NCBI GenBank assembly: GCA_035549075.1
Contig: DASZRT010000055.1
Coordinates: 15,023-79,022, forward strand
DNA: 64,000 bases
DNA from: DASZFV01 sp035549075
GTDB lineage: Bacteria; Myxococcota_A; Polyangia; Fen-1088
Direction: 5' to 3'
In this document: in pieces, positions 10,002-18,523 of the stretch
Layout: the number at the start of each line of letters is the position of its first letter
Numbering within the stretch: position 1 is the first letter of the stretch
The notes under the pieces: model-generated
Told to the model about the DNA's origin: nothing
The model's database searches: none
What the model saw: the letters and a program-made list of their open reading frames with translations, nothing else
Translations under genes and position numbers: made by a program

Positions 10002-11221
10002 GCTCGCCTGCGTCTTCACCCGTCCACATCGAACGCTTCTCGGGCGGCCAGAAGTGGCTCGTCGCGGGCGGCGGCGTCGGCTTGCTGCTGACGCTCGCGA
10101 GCCTCGCCGGCTTCGCGATCGACCCGAAGACGGCGTCGTTTTCGTATCTCGTGGCCTTCACCTACTGGTGCGGCATCGCCTTCGCTTCGCTCCTGCTGTT
10201 GCAGATCTTCCACGCGACGCGCGCGAAATGGATGGTCGTCCTGCGCCGCCCCGTCGAGGCGATGGCCAACGCCATGCCGATCTTCTTGCTGCTCTTCATC
10301 CCCGTCATCATCGGGATGAAGCACCTGTACTCGTGGGTCGACCCTGCGACGTCGTACCCGGCGGGCACGCCGCACCTCAAGGAGACGCTCGCGCTGCTCG
10401 CGCACAAGCGGCCCTGGCTCAACCCCGGCTTCTTCATCGGCCGCGGCATCTTCTTCATCGCCTTCGCGTCGTTCATCGGCTGGCGGCTCTTCGGCTGGTC
10501 GAAGGCGCAGGACGCCTCGGGCGAAGTGCAGCTGTCGCAGCGCCAGCGCAACCTCGGCACGGGCGCGATCCCGTTCGTCGGCCTCGCGATGACGTTCGCG
10601 GCCTTCGACTGGATCATGAGCCTGAACCCGACGTGGTTCTCGACGGTGTTCGGCGTCTACTACTTCGGCGGCAGCATGGTGAGCGCGCTTTCGCTCCTGG
10701 CGATCGTCACCGCCGAGTCGCGCGGCAAGGACTCGTTCGGCGCGCACATGACGCCCGAGCACACGCACAACATCGGCAAGCTCATGCTCGCCTTCACGTG
10801 CTTCTGGACGTACATCGCCTTCTCGCAGCTTCTGCTGATCTGGATCGCGGGCCTGCCCGAAGAGACGCCGTTTTACATCCTGCGCTTCCAGCCGGGCTGG
10901 GCGTGGCTGGGCGCCTTCATGATCCTCGGCAACTTCTTCATCCCGTTCGGCGCGCTGCTGTCGCGTTCGCTCAAGCGTGACCCGCGCAAGCTCGCCGTCG
11001 TCGCCGTGTGGATCCTGCTCGTCCACTACGTCGACCTCTACTGGCTCATCATGCCGACCCTCAACCCCGAGGGCTTCGCCTTCCACTGGACGGACCTGAC
11101 GGCGTTCGCGGGCATCGGCCTGCTCGTGACGGCGTTCGCGATCTCGCGCCTGCGCGGCCAGTACGCCGTGCCCGTCAAGGATCCCTACCTGGCCGACTCG
11201 CTCGGGTACACGCAGCCATGA
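9998..11221 (+). CDS. actF: Alternative Complex III ActF, second NrfD-like membrane subunit
   Basis: Encodes 407 aa with about ten membrane helices. It is a shorter, diverged NrfD-like protein, with EHTHNIGKLMLAFTCFWTYI and FSQLLLIWIAGLPEE in the region typical of ActF. The start is GTG within GTGA, overlapping the actE stop. In known structures ActF packs beside ActC and has a proposed proton-transfer role. The next gene overlaps its stop by ATGA. Confidence 0.92.
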   Translation: MSSPASSPVHIERFSGGQKWLVAGGGVGLLLTLASLAGFAIDPKTASFSYLVAFTYWCGIAFASLLLLQIFHATRAKWMVVLRRPVEAMANAMPIFLLLFIPVIIGMKHLYSWVDPATSYPAGTPHLKETLALLAHKRPWLNPGFFIGRGIFFIAFASFIGWRLFGWSKAQDASGEVQLSQRQRNLGTGAIPFVGLAMTFAAFDWIMSLNPTWFSTVFGVYYFGGSMVSALSLLAIVTAESRGKDSFGAHMTPEHTHNIGKLMLAFTCFWTYIAFSQLLLIWIAGLPEETPFYILRFQPGWAWLGAFMILGNFFIPFGALLSRSLKRDPRKLAVVAVWILLVHYVDLYWLIMPTLNPEGFAFHWTDLTAFAGIGLLVTAFAISRLRGQYAVPVKDPYLADSLGYTQP

Positions 11222-11619
11222 GCCAGACCCACGGACACGACCAGGCGCCGGGCACGGGCGGCGATCAGGACGCCGTCGACTACGGCAAGGTCATCGGCGT
11301 CGGCGTCGCCTCGCTCCTCATCTTCGCGGTGTCGATCTGGTGGTCGTCGATCATCCTCCACTCGGCGCGCGCCGACGTCGTCGCGAAGACCGGCGTTCCG
11401 AAGGAGGTCCCGTCGCGCGAGATGCCGGCCGAGATCGGCATCGTCGACCAGGTTCCGTTCAACGCCGATCACCGCCTGGTCGGCTGGCGCGCCGAGCGGA
11501 AGGCCTACCTCGAAGGCTACGGGTGGGTCGATCGGAGCAAGGGCGTCGTCCACATCCCGATCGACCTCGCGCTCCAGCAGGTCGCGGGCGGGGCGTCGCC
11601 CGCGGGGGCCCCAAAATGA
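11218..11619 (+). CDS. Small membrane protein between ActF and SCO (unassigned)
   Basis: Encodes 133 aa. After a polar, His/Asp-rich 25-residue N-terminus there is one membrane helix (about 27-50). A periplasmic tail follows with the well-formed motif YGWVDRSKGVVHIPIDLA. There is no Cys and no heme motif. Overlaps with both neighbours (ATGA on each side) place it firmly in the respiratory polycistron. It could be an ActG-like or assembly subunit, but I cannot name it. The YGWVD...IPID tail recurs, as far as I recall, in small proteins near SCO and oxidase genes. Confidence 0.75.
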   Translation: MSQTHGHDQAPGTGGDQDAVDYGKVIGVGVASLLIFAVSIWWSSIILHSARADVVAKTGVPKEVPSREMPAEIGIVDQVPFNADHRLVGWRAERKAYLEGYGWVDRSKGVVHIPIDLALQQVAGGASPAGAPK

Positions 11620-12515
11620 CGGGAGCCGCCACCCGCTTTGCCGCCGGCCTCGGCCTCTCGCTGGTCGTGGTGCTCGTGGTTCTCTTGGCCGCGCCGGTCG
11701 CGCGCGCCGAGAAGTTGCCGCTGACGTTCCCCGCGGGCAGCGAGCAGCCGCTCACGGCGTTGCAGGACATCGACGTCATCGAGCGCCTCGGTGACCGCGT
11801 GCCGTCGCACCTCAAGTTCACCGATCCGTCGGGCAAGGTCGTCTCGCTCGATGACCTCACGGCGCAGGACAAGCCCGTGCTCGTGACGCTCGGCTACCAC
11901 CGCTGCCCGATGCTGTGCAGCCTCGTGCTCGACGGCCTCGTCAAGGCGCTCAAGGAATCGAAGCTCACGCTGGGCCAGGACGTGCTCGCCGTCGACGTCA
12001 GCATCGACCCGAGCGAGGACCCGAAGCTCGCCGTCGACACGCAGAAGCGCATCGCCGCGAGCGCGGGCGTCGCGCCGGCGGCGTGGCCGTTCTGGCTTTC
12101 GACGGGCGACCAGGGCGCCTCGGCGCGCGCGCTCGCCGACGCCGTGGGCTTCCGCTACAAGTACGACGAGCAGAGCAAGCAGTTCGCGCACGACGCCGTC
12201 GCGTTCGTGCTCGCGCCTGGCGGCATCGTCGCCCGCTACCTCTACGGCGTCGAGTACTCGGCGCGCGACTTTCGGATGGCGGTCGTCGAGGCGGGTGGCG
12301 GCCGCGTCGGTACGTCGTTCGATAAGGTCCTGCTGTCCTGCTACAAGTACGACCCGGTCACGCGCCGGTACGCGCCGTTCGTGTTCGGGTTCCTGCGCAT
12401 CGGCGCGGCGCTCGTGTTCTTCGCTCTCGCGGGTCTCCTGACCGTGCTGTGGCGGAAGGAAATCGCTATGAGCAAACTCCGCAAGGCCCAGATGGGGCCG
12501 ACGAGGGCGGCATGA
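11616..12515 (+). CDS. SCO1/SenC-type copper chaperone
   Basis: Encodes 299 aa: signal peptide (LLAAPVARA near residue 29), a thioredoxin-like SCO domain with the copper site CPMLC (Cys97, Cys101) and the distant His192 in FAHDAVAF, then a C-terminal membrane helix (about 258-280). SCO proteins deliver copper to the CuA centre of oxidase subunit II, which is encoded immediately downstream and overlaps by ATGA. The C-terminal anchor is unusual compared with N-terminally anchored SCO1, but it occurs in bacterial relatives. Confidence 0.93.
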   Translation: MTGAATRFAAGLGLSLVVVLVVLLAAPVARAEKLPLTFPAGSEQPLTALQDIDVIERLGDRVPSHLKFTDPSGKVVSLDDLTAQDKPVLVTLGYHRCPMLCSLVLDGLVKALKESKLTLGQDVLAVDVSIDPSEDPKLAVDTQKRIAASAGVAPAAWPFWLSTGDQGASARALADAVGFRYKYDEQSKQFAHDAVAFVLAPGGIVARYLYGVEYSARDFRMAVVEAGGGRVGTSFDKVLLSCYKYDPVTRRYAPFVFGFLRIGAALVFFALAGLLTVLWRKEIAMSKLRKAQMGPTRAA

Positions 12516-13567
12516 ACGAGATCATGCGCCGCCTGCTTTGGCTGCCGGACGAGGCTTCGACCTTCGCCGGCGCCGTCGACAAGCTGCACTTCTTCGTCGT
12601 CACCGTGACGATGTTGGCGTCGGTCGCGACGGGCCTGCTCGCGTTCGGCTTCTTCTTCAAGTACCGCGAGCGCCGCCCGAACCAGTCGACGCCCATCATC
12701 GTTCCGAGCGTGAAGTTCGAGCTCGCCGTCATCGGCGTGCCGCTCGCGTTCTTCCTCGCCTGGTTCTTCCAGGGCTACCGCGACTACATCTGGTACACGA
12801 CGCCGCCCGCGAACGCGACGGACATCTACGTCATGGGCAAGAAGTGGATGTGGAAGTTTTCGTACGGCGGCGACGGGCCGAACGCCATCGGCACGCTGCA
12901 CGTCCCGGCGAACCGCCCCGTGCGCTTGCTCATGACGAGCCGCGACGTCATCCACTCGTTCTACGTGCCGGACTTCCGCATCAAGCAGGACGTTCTGCCG
13001 GGCCGCTACACCGAGACGTGGTTCGAGGCGACGAAGCCGGGCCGCTACCAGGTGTTGTGCGCCGAGTATTGCGGCACGTGGCACTCGCAGATGTGGGGCG
13101 AGATCGTCGTCATGCCGGGCCCGGAGTTCGACCAGTGGCTGCTCGACCAGCGCGCGGGCCAGAACGCCGCGCGCGTCGACTCTGGCGGCGACGACGGCGC
13201 GAGCTTCCACGGCTCGCTCGTCGAGTACGGCAAGCGGATCGCGATGGCGCAGGGGTGCCTCAAGTGCCACTCCGTCACGGGCGAACCGCACATCGGCCCG
13301 ACGTGGCTCGACCTCTACCAGCGCCGCGAGACGCTGGAGACGGGCGAGCAGATCGTCGCCGACGAGGCCTACCTCACCGACTCGATGATCGATCCGCGCG
13401 GAAAGATCGTGAAGGGCTTCAAGCCCGTCATGCCGACGTACAAGGGCCGCCTCGCGGCGCCGGAGGCGGCCGCGCTCGTGGAATTCATCAAATCACTCCG
13501 CAGCACGAGCCTCGAGAACGTGCCGTCGAAGGAAGCGGTCTATGAGCCAGTCAACAGAGCTCGATAA
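12512..13567 (+). CDS. coxB: caa3-type cytochrome c oxidase subunit II with fused cytochrome c
   Basis: Encodes 351 aa. Two N-terminal helices are followed by a CuA domain with His148, Cys183, Glu185, Cys187, His191 and Met194 (CAEYCGTWHSQM), all ligands present. A C-terminal cytochrome c domain carries CLKCH (249-253) and a later Met, which defines the caa3 type. The start at 12512 overlaps the SCO stop; a longer frame from 12449 lies inside SCO. It accepts electrons, probably from ActE, and passes them to subunit I. The 3' end overlaps coxA by 26 nt. Confidence 0.95.
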   Translation: MNEIMRRLLWLPDEASTFAGAVDKLHFFVVTVTMLASVATGLLAFGFFFKYRERRPNQSTPIIVPSVKFELAVIGVPLAFFLAWFFQGYRDYIWYTTPPANATDIYVMGKKWMWKFSYGGDGPNAIGTLHVPANRPVRLLMTSRDVIHSFYVPDFRIKQDVLPGRYTETWFEATKPGRYQVLCAEYCGTWHSQMWGEIVVMPGPEFDQWLLDQRAGQNAARVDSGGDDGASFHGSLVEYGKRIAMAQGCLKCHSVTGEPHIGPTWLDLYQRRETLETGEQIVADEAYLTDSMIDPRGKIVKGFKPVMPTYKGRLAAPEAAALVEFIKSLRSTSLENVPSKEAVYEPVNRAR

Positions 13568-15194
13568 CGCGGGCGACGCCGAAGGGCGTCCGGTCGTGAA
13601 CTACCTCAACCACGACCGTGGCGTCATGTCGTGGCTCACGACCGTCGACCACAAGCGCATCGGCGTCATGTACCTGGTCTCGGTGCTGATCGCGTTCTTG
13701 CTGGGCGGCATCTTCGCCGAGGCCGTTCGCCTCGAGCTGCTCACGCCCGATCCGACGATCATGGGCGCGAACACGTACAACCGCATGTTCACGCTCCACG
13801 GCGCGGTCATGATCTTCTTGTTCATGATCCCCGGCATCCCGGGCGTGTTCGGCAACTTCTGCTTGCCCCTCATGCTGGGCGCCAAGGACGTCGCGTTCCC
13901 GCGCCTCAACCTGCTGTCGCTCTACCTCTACTGGACGGGCGCGACCATCGCGCTCGCCGGCATGATCATGGGCGGCACCGACACGGGGTGGACGTTCTAC
14001 GCGCCGTACAGCACGACGACGCCCATGACGGTCTTCCCCGTCTTGTTCGGCATCTTCATCCTCGGGTTCTCGTCGATCCTGACGGGCCTGAACTTCATCG
14101 TCACGATCCACACGCTGCGCGCGCCCGGCATGGGCTGGATGCGCCTGCCGCTGTTCGTGTGGGCCACCTACGCGACGTCGATCATCCAGGTGCTCGCGAC
14201 GCCGGTCATCGGCCTCACCGTCATGCTCGTCGGCATCGAGCGCGTCGGCGGCTTCGGCTTCTTCGACGCGACGAAGGGCGGCGACCCCGTCCTGTTCCAG
14301 CACATGTTCTGGTTCTACTCGCACCCGGCCGTCTACATCATGGTGCTCCCGGCCATGGGCGTCGTCAGCGAGGCCATCGCGGCCTTCTCGCGCAAGAACA
14401 TCTTCGGCTACAAGATGATCGCCTATTCGTCGCTGGGCATCGCGTTCGTCGGTTTTTTCGCCTGGGGCCACCACATGTTCGTGTCGGGCCAGTCGACGTT
14501 CGAGAACGGCGCCTTCGCCGTCATCTCGATGTTCGTCGGCGTGTTCACGGCCATCAAGGTCTTCAACTGGGTCGGCACGCTCTACCGCGGCGCCATCGCC
14601 GTCAAAGCCCCGCTCGTCTACATCTGCGGTTTTCTTTTCTTCGTCGTGTTTGGCGGCATGACGGGCATCGCCGTCGCGACGATCTCGCTCGACGTGCACT
14701 GGCACGACACGTACTTCGTCGTCGCGCACTTCCACTTCATCATGGTCGGCGCCGTCATCATGGCGTTCCTCATCGCGCTCCACTACTGGTTCCCGAAGAT
14801 GTTCGGGCGCATGTACAACGAGGGCTGGGCCATGGTGGCCGCGGGCTTCATCGTCCTCGGCTTCAACGCGACGTTCATCCCGCAGTTCTTGCTGGGCAAC
14901 GCCGGCATGCCGCGCCGCTATTACATGTACCCGGAGCGGTTCCAGGCGCTCAACGTCGCCTCGACGGCCGGCTCGTCGCTGCTGGCGCTCGGCTTCGTCA
15001 TCATCCTCGTCTACCTGATCTTCGCGCTGGTCCGCGGGCCGAAGGCCGTCGACAACCCGTGGGGCTCGCGCGGCTACGAGTGGATGACGACGTCGCCTCC
15101 GCCGAAGCACAACTTCCACGAGCAGCCCGTCATCACGCAGGACGCGCACTCGTACCAGAACCCGGGAGAGGAGGTGGAGCATGTCGTCATCTGA
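13542..15194 (+). CDS. coxA: Cytochrome c oxidase subunit I, A2-type
   Basis: Encodes 550 aa with about 12 helices. Heme-copper ligands are visible: the heme a His in TLHGAVMIF, the CuB His261 crosslinked to Tyr265, the His pair in WGHHMF, and the two His of VAHFHF. Helix VI reads WFYSHPAVY, so the D-channel glutamate of A1 oxidases (HPEVY) is Ala263 and is replaced by the Tyr259-Ser260 pair. This is the published hallmark of A2-type enzymes such as those of Rhodothermus and Thermus. It reduces O2 and pumps protons. It overlaps coxB by 26 nt and coxC by 14 nt. Confidence 0.96.
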   Translation: MSQSTELDNAGDAEGRPVVNYLNHDRGVMSWLTTVDHKRIGVMYLVSVLIAFLLGGIFAEAVRLELLTPDPTIMGANTYNRMFTLHGAVMIFLFMIPGIPGVFGNFCLPLMLGAKDVAFPRLNLLSLYLYWTGATIALAGMIMGGTDTGWTFYAPYSTTTPMTVFPVLFGIFILGFSSILTGLNFIVTIHTLRAPGMGWMRLPLFVWATYATSIIQVLATPVIGLTVMLVGIERVGGFGFFDATKGGDPVLFQHMFWFYSHPAVYIMVLPAMGVVSEAIAAFSRKNIFGYKMIAYSSLGIAFVGFFAWGHHMFVSGQSTFENGAFAVISMFVGVFTAIKVFNWVGTLYRGAIAVKAPLVYICGFLFFVVFGGMTGIAVATISLDVHWHDTYFVVAHFHFIMVGAVIMAFLIALHYWFPKMFGRMYNEGWAMVAAGFIVLGFNATFIPQFLLGNAGMPRRYYMYPERFQALNVASTAGSSLLALGFVIILVYLIFALVRGPKAVDNPWGSRGYEWMTTSPPPKHNFHEQPVITQDAHSYQNPGEEVEHVVI

Positions 15195-15849
15195 AGCGAC
15201 CGCCCACGCCGCGCCCGGCCGCGGAGACCCGCACCTCGCGCACCACTTCGACACGCAGGACCAGCAGGACGGGGCCGTCCGCCTCGGCATGTGGCTGTTC
15301 CTCGGGACCGAGGTCCTGCTCTTCGCCGGCCTGTTCCTCGGCTACACGGTTTACCGCCACTTCTTCCACGAAGCCTTCCACGAGTGCTCGCGCGCGCTGA
15401 GCCTTCCGCTCGGCACGCTCAACACCGTCATCCTCATCACGAGCAGCTTGTTCGTCGCGCTTGCCCATGTCGCCATCAAGCAGGACAAGCAGAAGCAGGC
15501 GGCGGGGCTCCTCGTCCTCACGATCCTCTGCGCGCTCGCCTTCCTCGTGATCAAGAGCTTCGAGTACGCCCACAAGTTCGAGGTGGGTGAGCTCCCGGGC
15601 AAGTGGTTCAGCAACCCGGAGATCACGGCGCCGGGCGCCAACCTCTACTTCACGGTCTACTTCCTCGCGACGGGCCTGCACGCCTTCCACGTCATCGTCG
15701 GCATGTCGGTGCTCGCGTGGGTGCTCAAGGGCGTCCTCAAGGGCAAGTACGGTCCGAGGAACAACGTCGCGGTCGAGCTGGGCGGTCTCTACTGGCACCT
15801 CGTCGACCTCGTGTGGATCTTCCTGTTCCCGCTCCTTTATCTGATCTGA
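15181..15849 (+). CDS. coxC: Cytochrome c oxidase subunit III
   Basis: Encodes 222 aa. Motifs MWLFLGTEVLLFAGLF near the N-terminus, FEYAHKF in the middle and the final helix GGLYWHLVDLVWIFLFPLLYL are typical of heme-copper oxidase subunit III. There are five predicted helices, as expected for a short bacterial form. It overlaps the end of coxA, with a GGAGAGGAGGTGGAG ribosome site upstream inside coxA. Confidence 0.95.
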   Translation: MSSSEATAHAAPGRGDPHLAHHFDTQDQQDGAVRLGMWLFLGTEVLLFAGLFLGYTVYRHFFHEAFHECSRALSLPLGTLNTVILITSSLFVALAHVAIKQDKQKQAAGLLVLTILCALAFLVIKSFEYAHKFEVGELPGKWFSNPEITAPGANLYFTVYFLATGLHAFHVIVGMSVLAWVLKGVLKGKYGPRNNVAVELGGLYWHLVDLVWIFLFPLLYLI

Positions 15850-15861
15850 CGGAGAGCTGAC

Positions 15862-16275
15862 GTGGCGAACTCGGCGAACGCGACCAACAACGACGGCGGA
15901 CACGGCCACGGCGAGCATAGCCATGGGATCGGCCGCTACATCGCCGTCTGGCTGGCGCTCCTCGCCGGGACGGCGCTCACGGTCATCACGGGCCGAATCG
16001 ACCTCGGCGCCGGCAACATCGTCCTCGCGATCACGATCGCTTCGATCAAGGCGACCCTGGTCGTCCTGTTCTTCATGCACATGATCGACACGCCGGCGGC
16101 GAACCGCATCGTGTTCGTCGTGTCGCTCGTGTTCTCGCTCGTCCTCATCATCGGCGTCTTCGGCGACCTGTGGACGCGCAACGAGATGTCGCTCCCGTCG
16201 GGCGCGCCCAGCACGCTGGCCCCCGAGATCCAAGTCCCCGGGACGCCGGCCGCCGAGCGTCCGGCCGAGCACTGA
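15862..16275 (+). CDS. coxD: Cytochrome c oxidase subunit IV (caa3 type)
   Basis: Encodes 137 aa: a His/Gly-rich N-terminus, three helices (about 28-46, 53-73, 82-102) and a Pro/Ala-rich tail. The middle helix motif KATLVVLFFMHM is the prokaryotic subunit IV signature. The start is GTG, 12 nt after coxC, with GGAGAG upstream. It is the last gene of the respiratory polycistron. Confidence 0.9.
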   Translation: MANSANATNNDGGHGHGEHSHGIGRYIAVWLALLAGTALTVITGRIDLGAGNIVLAITIASIKATLVVLFFMHMIDTPAANRIVFVVSLVFSLVLIIGVFGDLWTRNEMSLPSGAPSTLAPEIQVPGTPAAERPAEH

Positions 16276-16328
16276 GCCCGGCCCGGCCGCGGTCCGGCCC
16301 CGCCCCCCGGCGGGCGGTTCCGGTTCCG

Positions 16329-17243
16329 CTAAAGGGCCGAGTAGGTCGGCTTCGTGCCTGGCGTCGCGCCGTGGGCGACCGCCGTGCAGGCGCTCGAGCT
16401 GGCCGACAGGATCTGGTCGCAGAGCTTCTTGTAGCGGGGCTCGAGCGGCCGGTCGGCCGTGCGCTCGCGCTTGCCCGGGTCGTGCATCGTCAGGTGGCCG
16501 TGCGTGAGCTCGGGCGCCGGGACGTTCATGACCTGGGCGAGGGCGTGGTCGAGGACCGCGATGCGGTGGGGGTAGTGCCGCGGGTAGCCCTTGTCGATGT
16601 AGCGGGGCCCATGGTTGTAGTGGGCCCAGAAGGCGTGGTTCTGGTGGGTGCAGGGCACGTCTTTCGTGACCTTCACCCGGTGGCCGTTCTCGACCTTGAC
16701 GATGGTCTTCGTCATGACGGCGCCGCCGTCTCGGTACTCGGCCAGCTGGCGGGCGCCGAGCTCGATGTTCGTGGCCGGGTCCATGAGGTCCTTCCAGGCC
16801 ATTCCCTTCACGTTCCCGTTCGTACAGCGGTCCTTCTTGTCGACGAGGCAGCGGATGGCCATGAGGCCGCCGTCCTTCGCGTAGACCTTGCCGTCTCGCG
16901 TGTAAGTCCGCGCAGCCTTTTCATTCATGTCGCTCTCGTTGATCATGACGGCGAGCAACAGGGTAGGGCTGAGGTCATGCTTCTTGGCCGACGTGGCAAC
17001 CGAGTCGGCGACCTTTCGGCACGTCGACGGCGTCCAGGCGGGGGTCTGCCAGCGAATCTTCTCTTTCACCGAGCAGATGGTGTTGGCGAGGCAGCTCTCG
17101 GAGGCCATGCCGCTGGGCGTCGACGAGGTCTCGGCGGCGGTGGTGCTTTCGGGGGTGGCGGGGGAGGCGGAGCGAGCCCCCGCGGCGGCGAGAACGCCGA
17201 ACGCGGCGAGGCTCAAGTGAAGCGACTTCTTGTTGGCGAGCAC
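16329..17243 (-). CDS. Secreted protein with lysozyme/transglycosylase-like core
   Basis: Encodes 304 aa from GTG at 17243, chosen because GGGAGGA lies 6 nt upstream; the open frame extends to 17354. A hydrophobic N-terminus (LSLAAFGVLAAAGARSA) looks like a signal peptide. The sequence LLLAVMINESDMN followed by GGLMAIRC resembles the catalytic-Glu region of SLT-type transglycosylases. A later stretch with a Tyr/His-rich AHYNHGPRYIDKGYPRHYPHRI fits the distal part of such folds. It could remodel peptidoglycan. Six or more Cys suggest disulfides. Function is inferred from motifs only. Confidence 0.72.
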   Translation of the reverse strand: MLANKKSLHLSLAAFGVLAAAGARSASPATPESTTAAETSSTPSGMASESCLANTICSVKEKIRWQTPAWTPSTCRKVADSVATSAKKHDLSPTLLLAVMINESDMNEKAARTYTRDGKVYAKDGGLMAIRCLVDKKDRCTNGNVKGMAWKDLMDPATNIELGARQLAEYRDGGAVMTKTIVKVENGHRVKVTKDVPCTHQNHAFWAHYNHGPRYIDKGYPRHYPHRIAVLDHALAQVMNVPAPELTHGHLTMHDPGKRERTADRPLEPRYKKLCDQILSASSSACTAVAHGATPGTKPTYSAL

Positions 17244-17479
17244 GGATCCTCCCTCGCGGGGGTTGGCGACACGGTGGCCGGTCTTCAGCTTCTGCCGCGC
17301 CGGGACGGAAAGGTTCGATCCGACCCGCCCCCGTTTCAAGGGGAGATCCATCACCCTCGGACGATCGTGTTTTTAGGGTTGCAAAAAGCTCAACTGACGC
17401 TAGACGGGCTGGAAACATCGGCGCGCTGCGTGACGAAAAGGCACGCCGCCTCACCTCCAGGCACAATGCTCCTCGGCTC

Positions 17480-18523
17480 ATGACCACGCCTCCAACGCCA
17501 GCGCCCGCCCGGACAGGCGCGCCCAGCCCCCTCGCGACCGACGCGATCGAGGCCCTTTGGGTCGAGGCGGCCGCGCGCCTCGGGTTCCGGGTCGTCCGGA
17601 CGTCAGACGCCTACGCGACGAGCGACGGGCGGGGCACGATCGCCATCGGCGTCGGCGAGGCGCTCGACCCGGACGATGCCGTCGCCCAGCTGATCTTTCA
17701 CGAGCTCTGCCACGCCATGACCCAAGGCGAGGCGGCGCTCGCGCTCCCCGACTGGGGCCTCGACAACACGGGCCCGCGCGACGTCGTTCGCGAGCACGCC
17801 TGCCTCCGCCTGCAGGCCCACCTGGCCGACGCCTTCGGTTTGCGAGCCGCCATGGCCCCCACCACCGAGTACCGCGGGTACCATGACGCTCTTCCTGAGA
17901 CGCCTCTGGCCGACGGCGACGACCCGGCCATCCCGATCGCCCGCGAGGCGGCGGGCCTGGCGGCGCGCGACCCTTGGCGCGGGCCGCTCGGCGAGGCGCT
18001 CGCGGCGACGGCGGCGGCGCTCGGTCGGAGCGGCGTTCATCCGACGGGCCTCCCGTTGGGGCCGGTCGGCGAGACTTGCGGCGGGTGCGCGTGGATGTAC
18101 CTCGGCGGCCGCGGGAAGGCCGTCGCGCGGTGTCGGCAGGCGGCGCCGCCGAACGGCGAGGGCGTCCGCACCGAGGCCACTCACCCGGCGTGTGCCCGGT
18201 GGGAGCCACCCGTCGACTGCGCGACCTGCGGCGCTTGCTGCCGTGAGGCCTACCACTCGGTGACGGTCGCGATGCGCGATCCCGTCGTCTGGAAGCAGCC
18301 CGACCTCGTCGAGCGACACGGTCACCGGTTCGAGATCCGCCGCGAAGGGGAGCGATGCGCCGCCCTCGTCGATCGCCGGCGCGACACAGGCCGCGGCGCG
18401 GACGAGCGCATCTTCACCTGTTCGATTTACGACGACCGTCCCCAGGCTTGCCGCGACTTCGCCGCCAACGGCCGCCATTGCCTCGACGCCCGCCGCCGCG
18501 TCGGACTGAGCCCGCGGGCGTGA
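17480..18523 (+). CDS. Fusion: HExxH-like metallo domain plus YkgJ-type Cys cluster
   Basis: Encodes 347 aa. Residues 74-78 are HELCH inside FHELCHAM, a zinc-metallopeptidase-like helix. Residues 247-254 begin the CATCGACC cluster followed by TCSIYDDRPQACRDF, the YkgJ family (CxxCxxCC zinc/iron-chelating) signature. A third Cys group (CGGCAWMYLGGRGKAVARC) lies between them. I see no signal peptide. The combination of the two modules is uncommon. The next gene starts at GTG within GTGA over this stop, so the two are coupled. Biochemical role unknown. Confidence 0.75.
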   Translation: MTTPPTPAPARTGAPSPLATDAIEALWVEAAARLGFRVVRTSDAYATSDGRGTIAIGVGEALDPDDAVAQLIFHELCHAMTQGEAALALPDWGLDNTGPRDVVREHACLRLQAHLADAFGLRAAMAPTTEYRGYHDALPETPLADGDDPAIPIAREAAGLAARDPWRGPLGEALAATAAALGRSGVHPTGLPLGPVGETCGGCAWMYLGGRGKAVARCRQAAPPNGEGVRTEATHPACARWEPPVDCATCGACCREAYHSVTVAMRDPVVWKQPDLVERHGHRFEIRREGERCAALVDRRRDTGRGADERIFTCSIYDDRPQACRDFAANGRHCLDARRRVGLSPRA

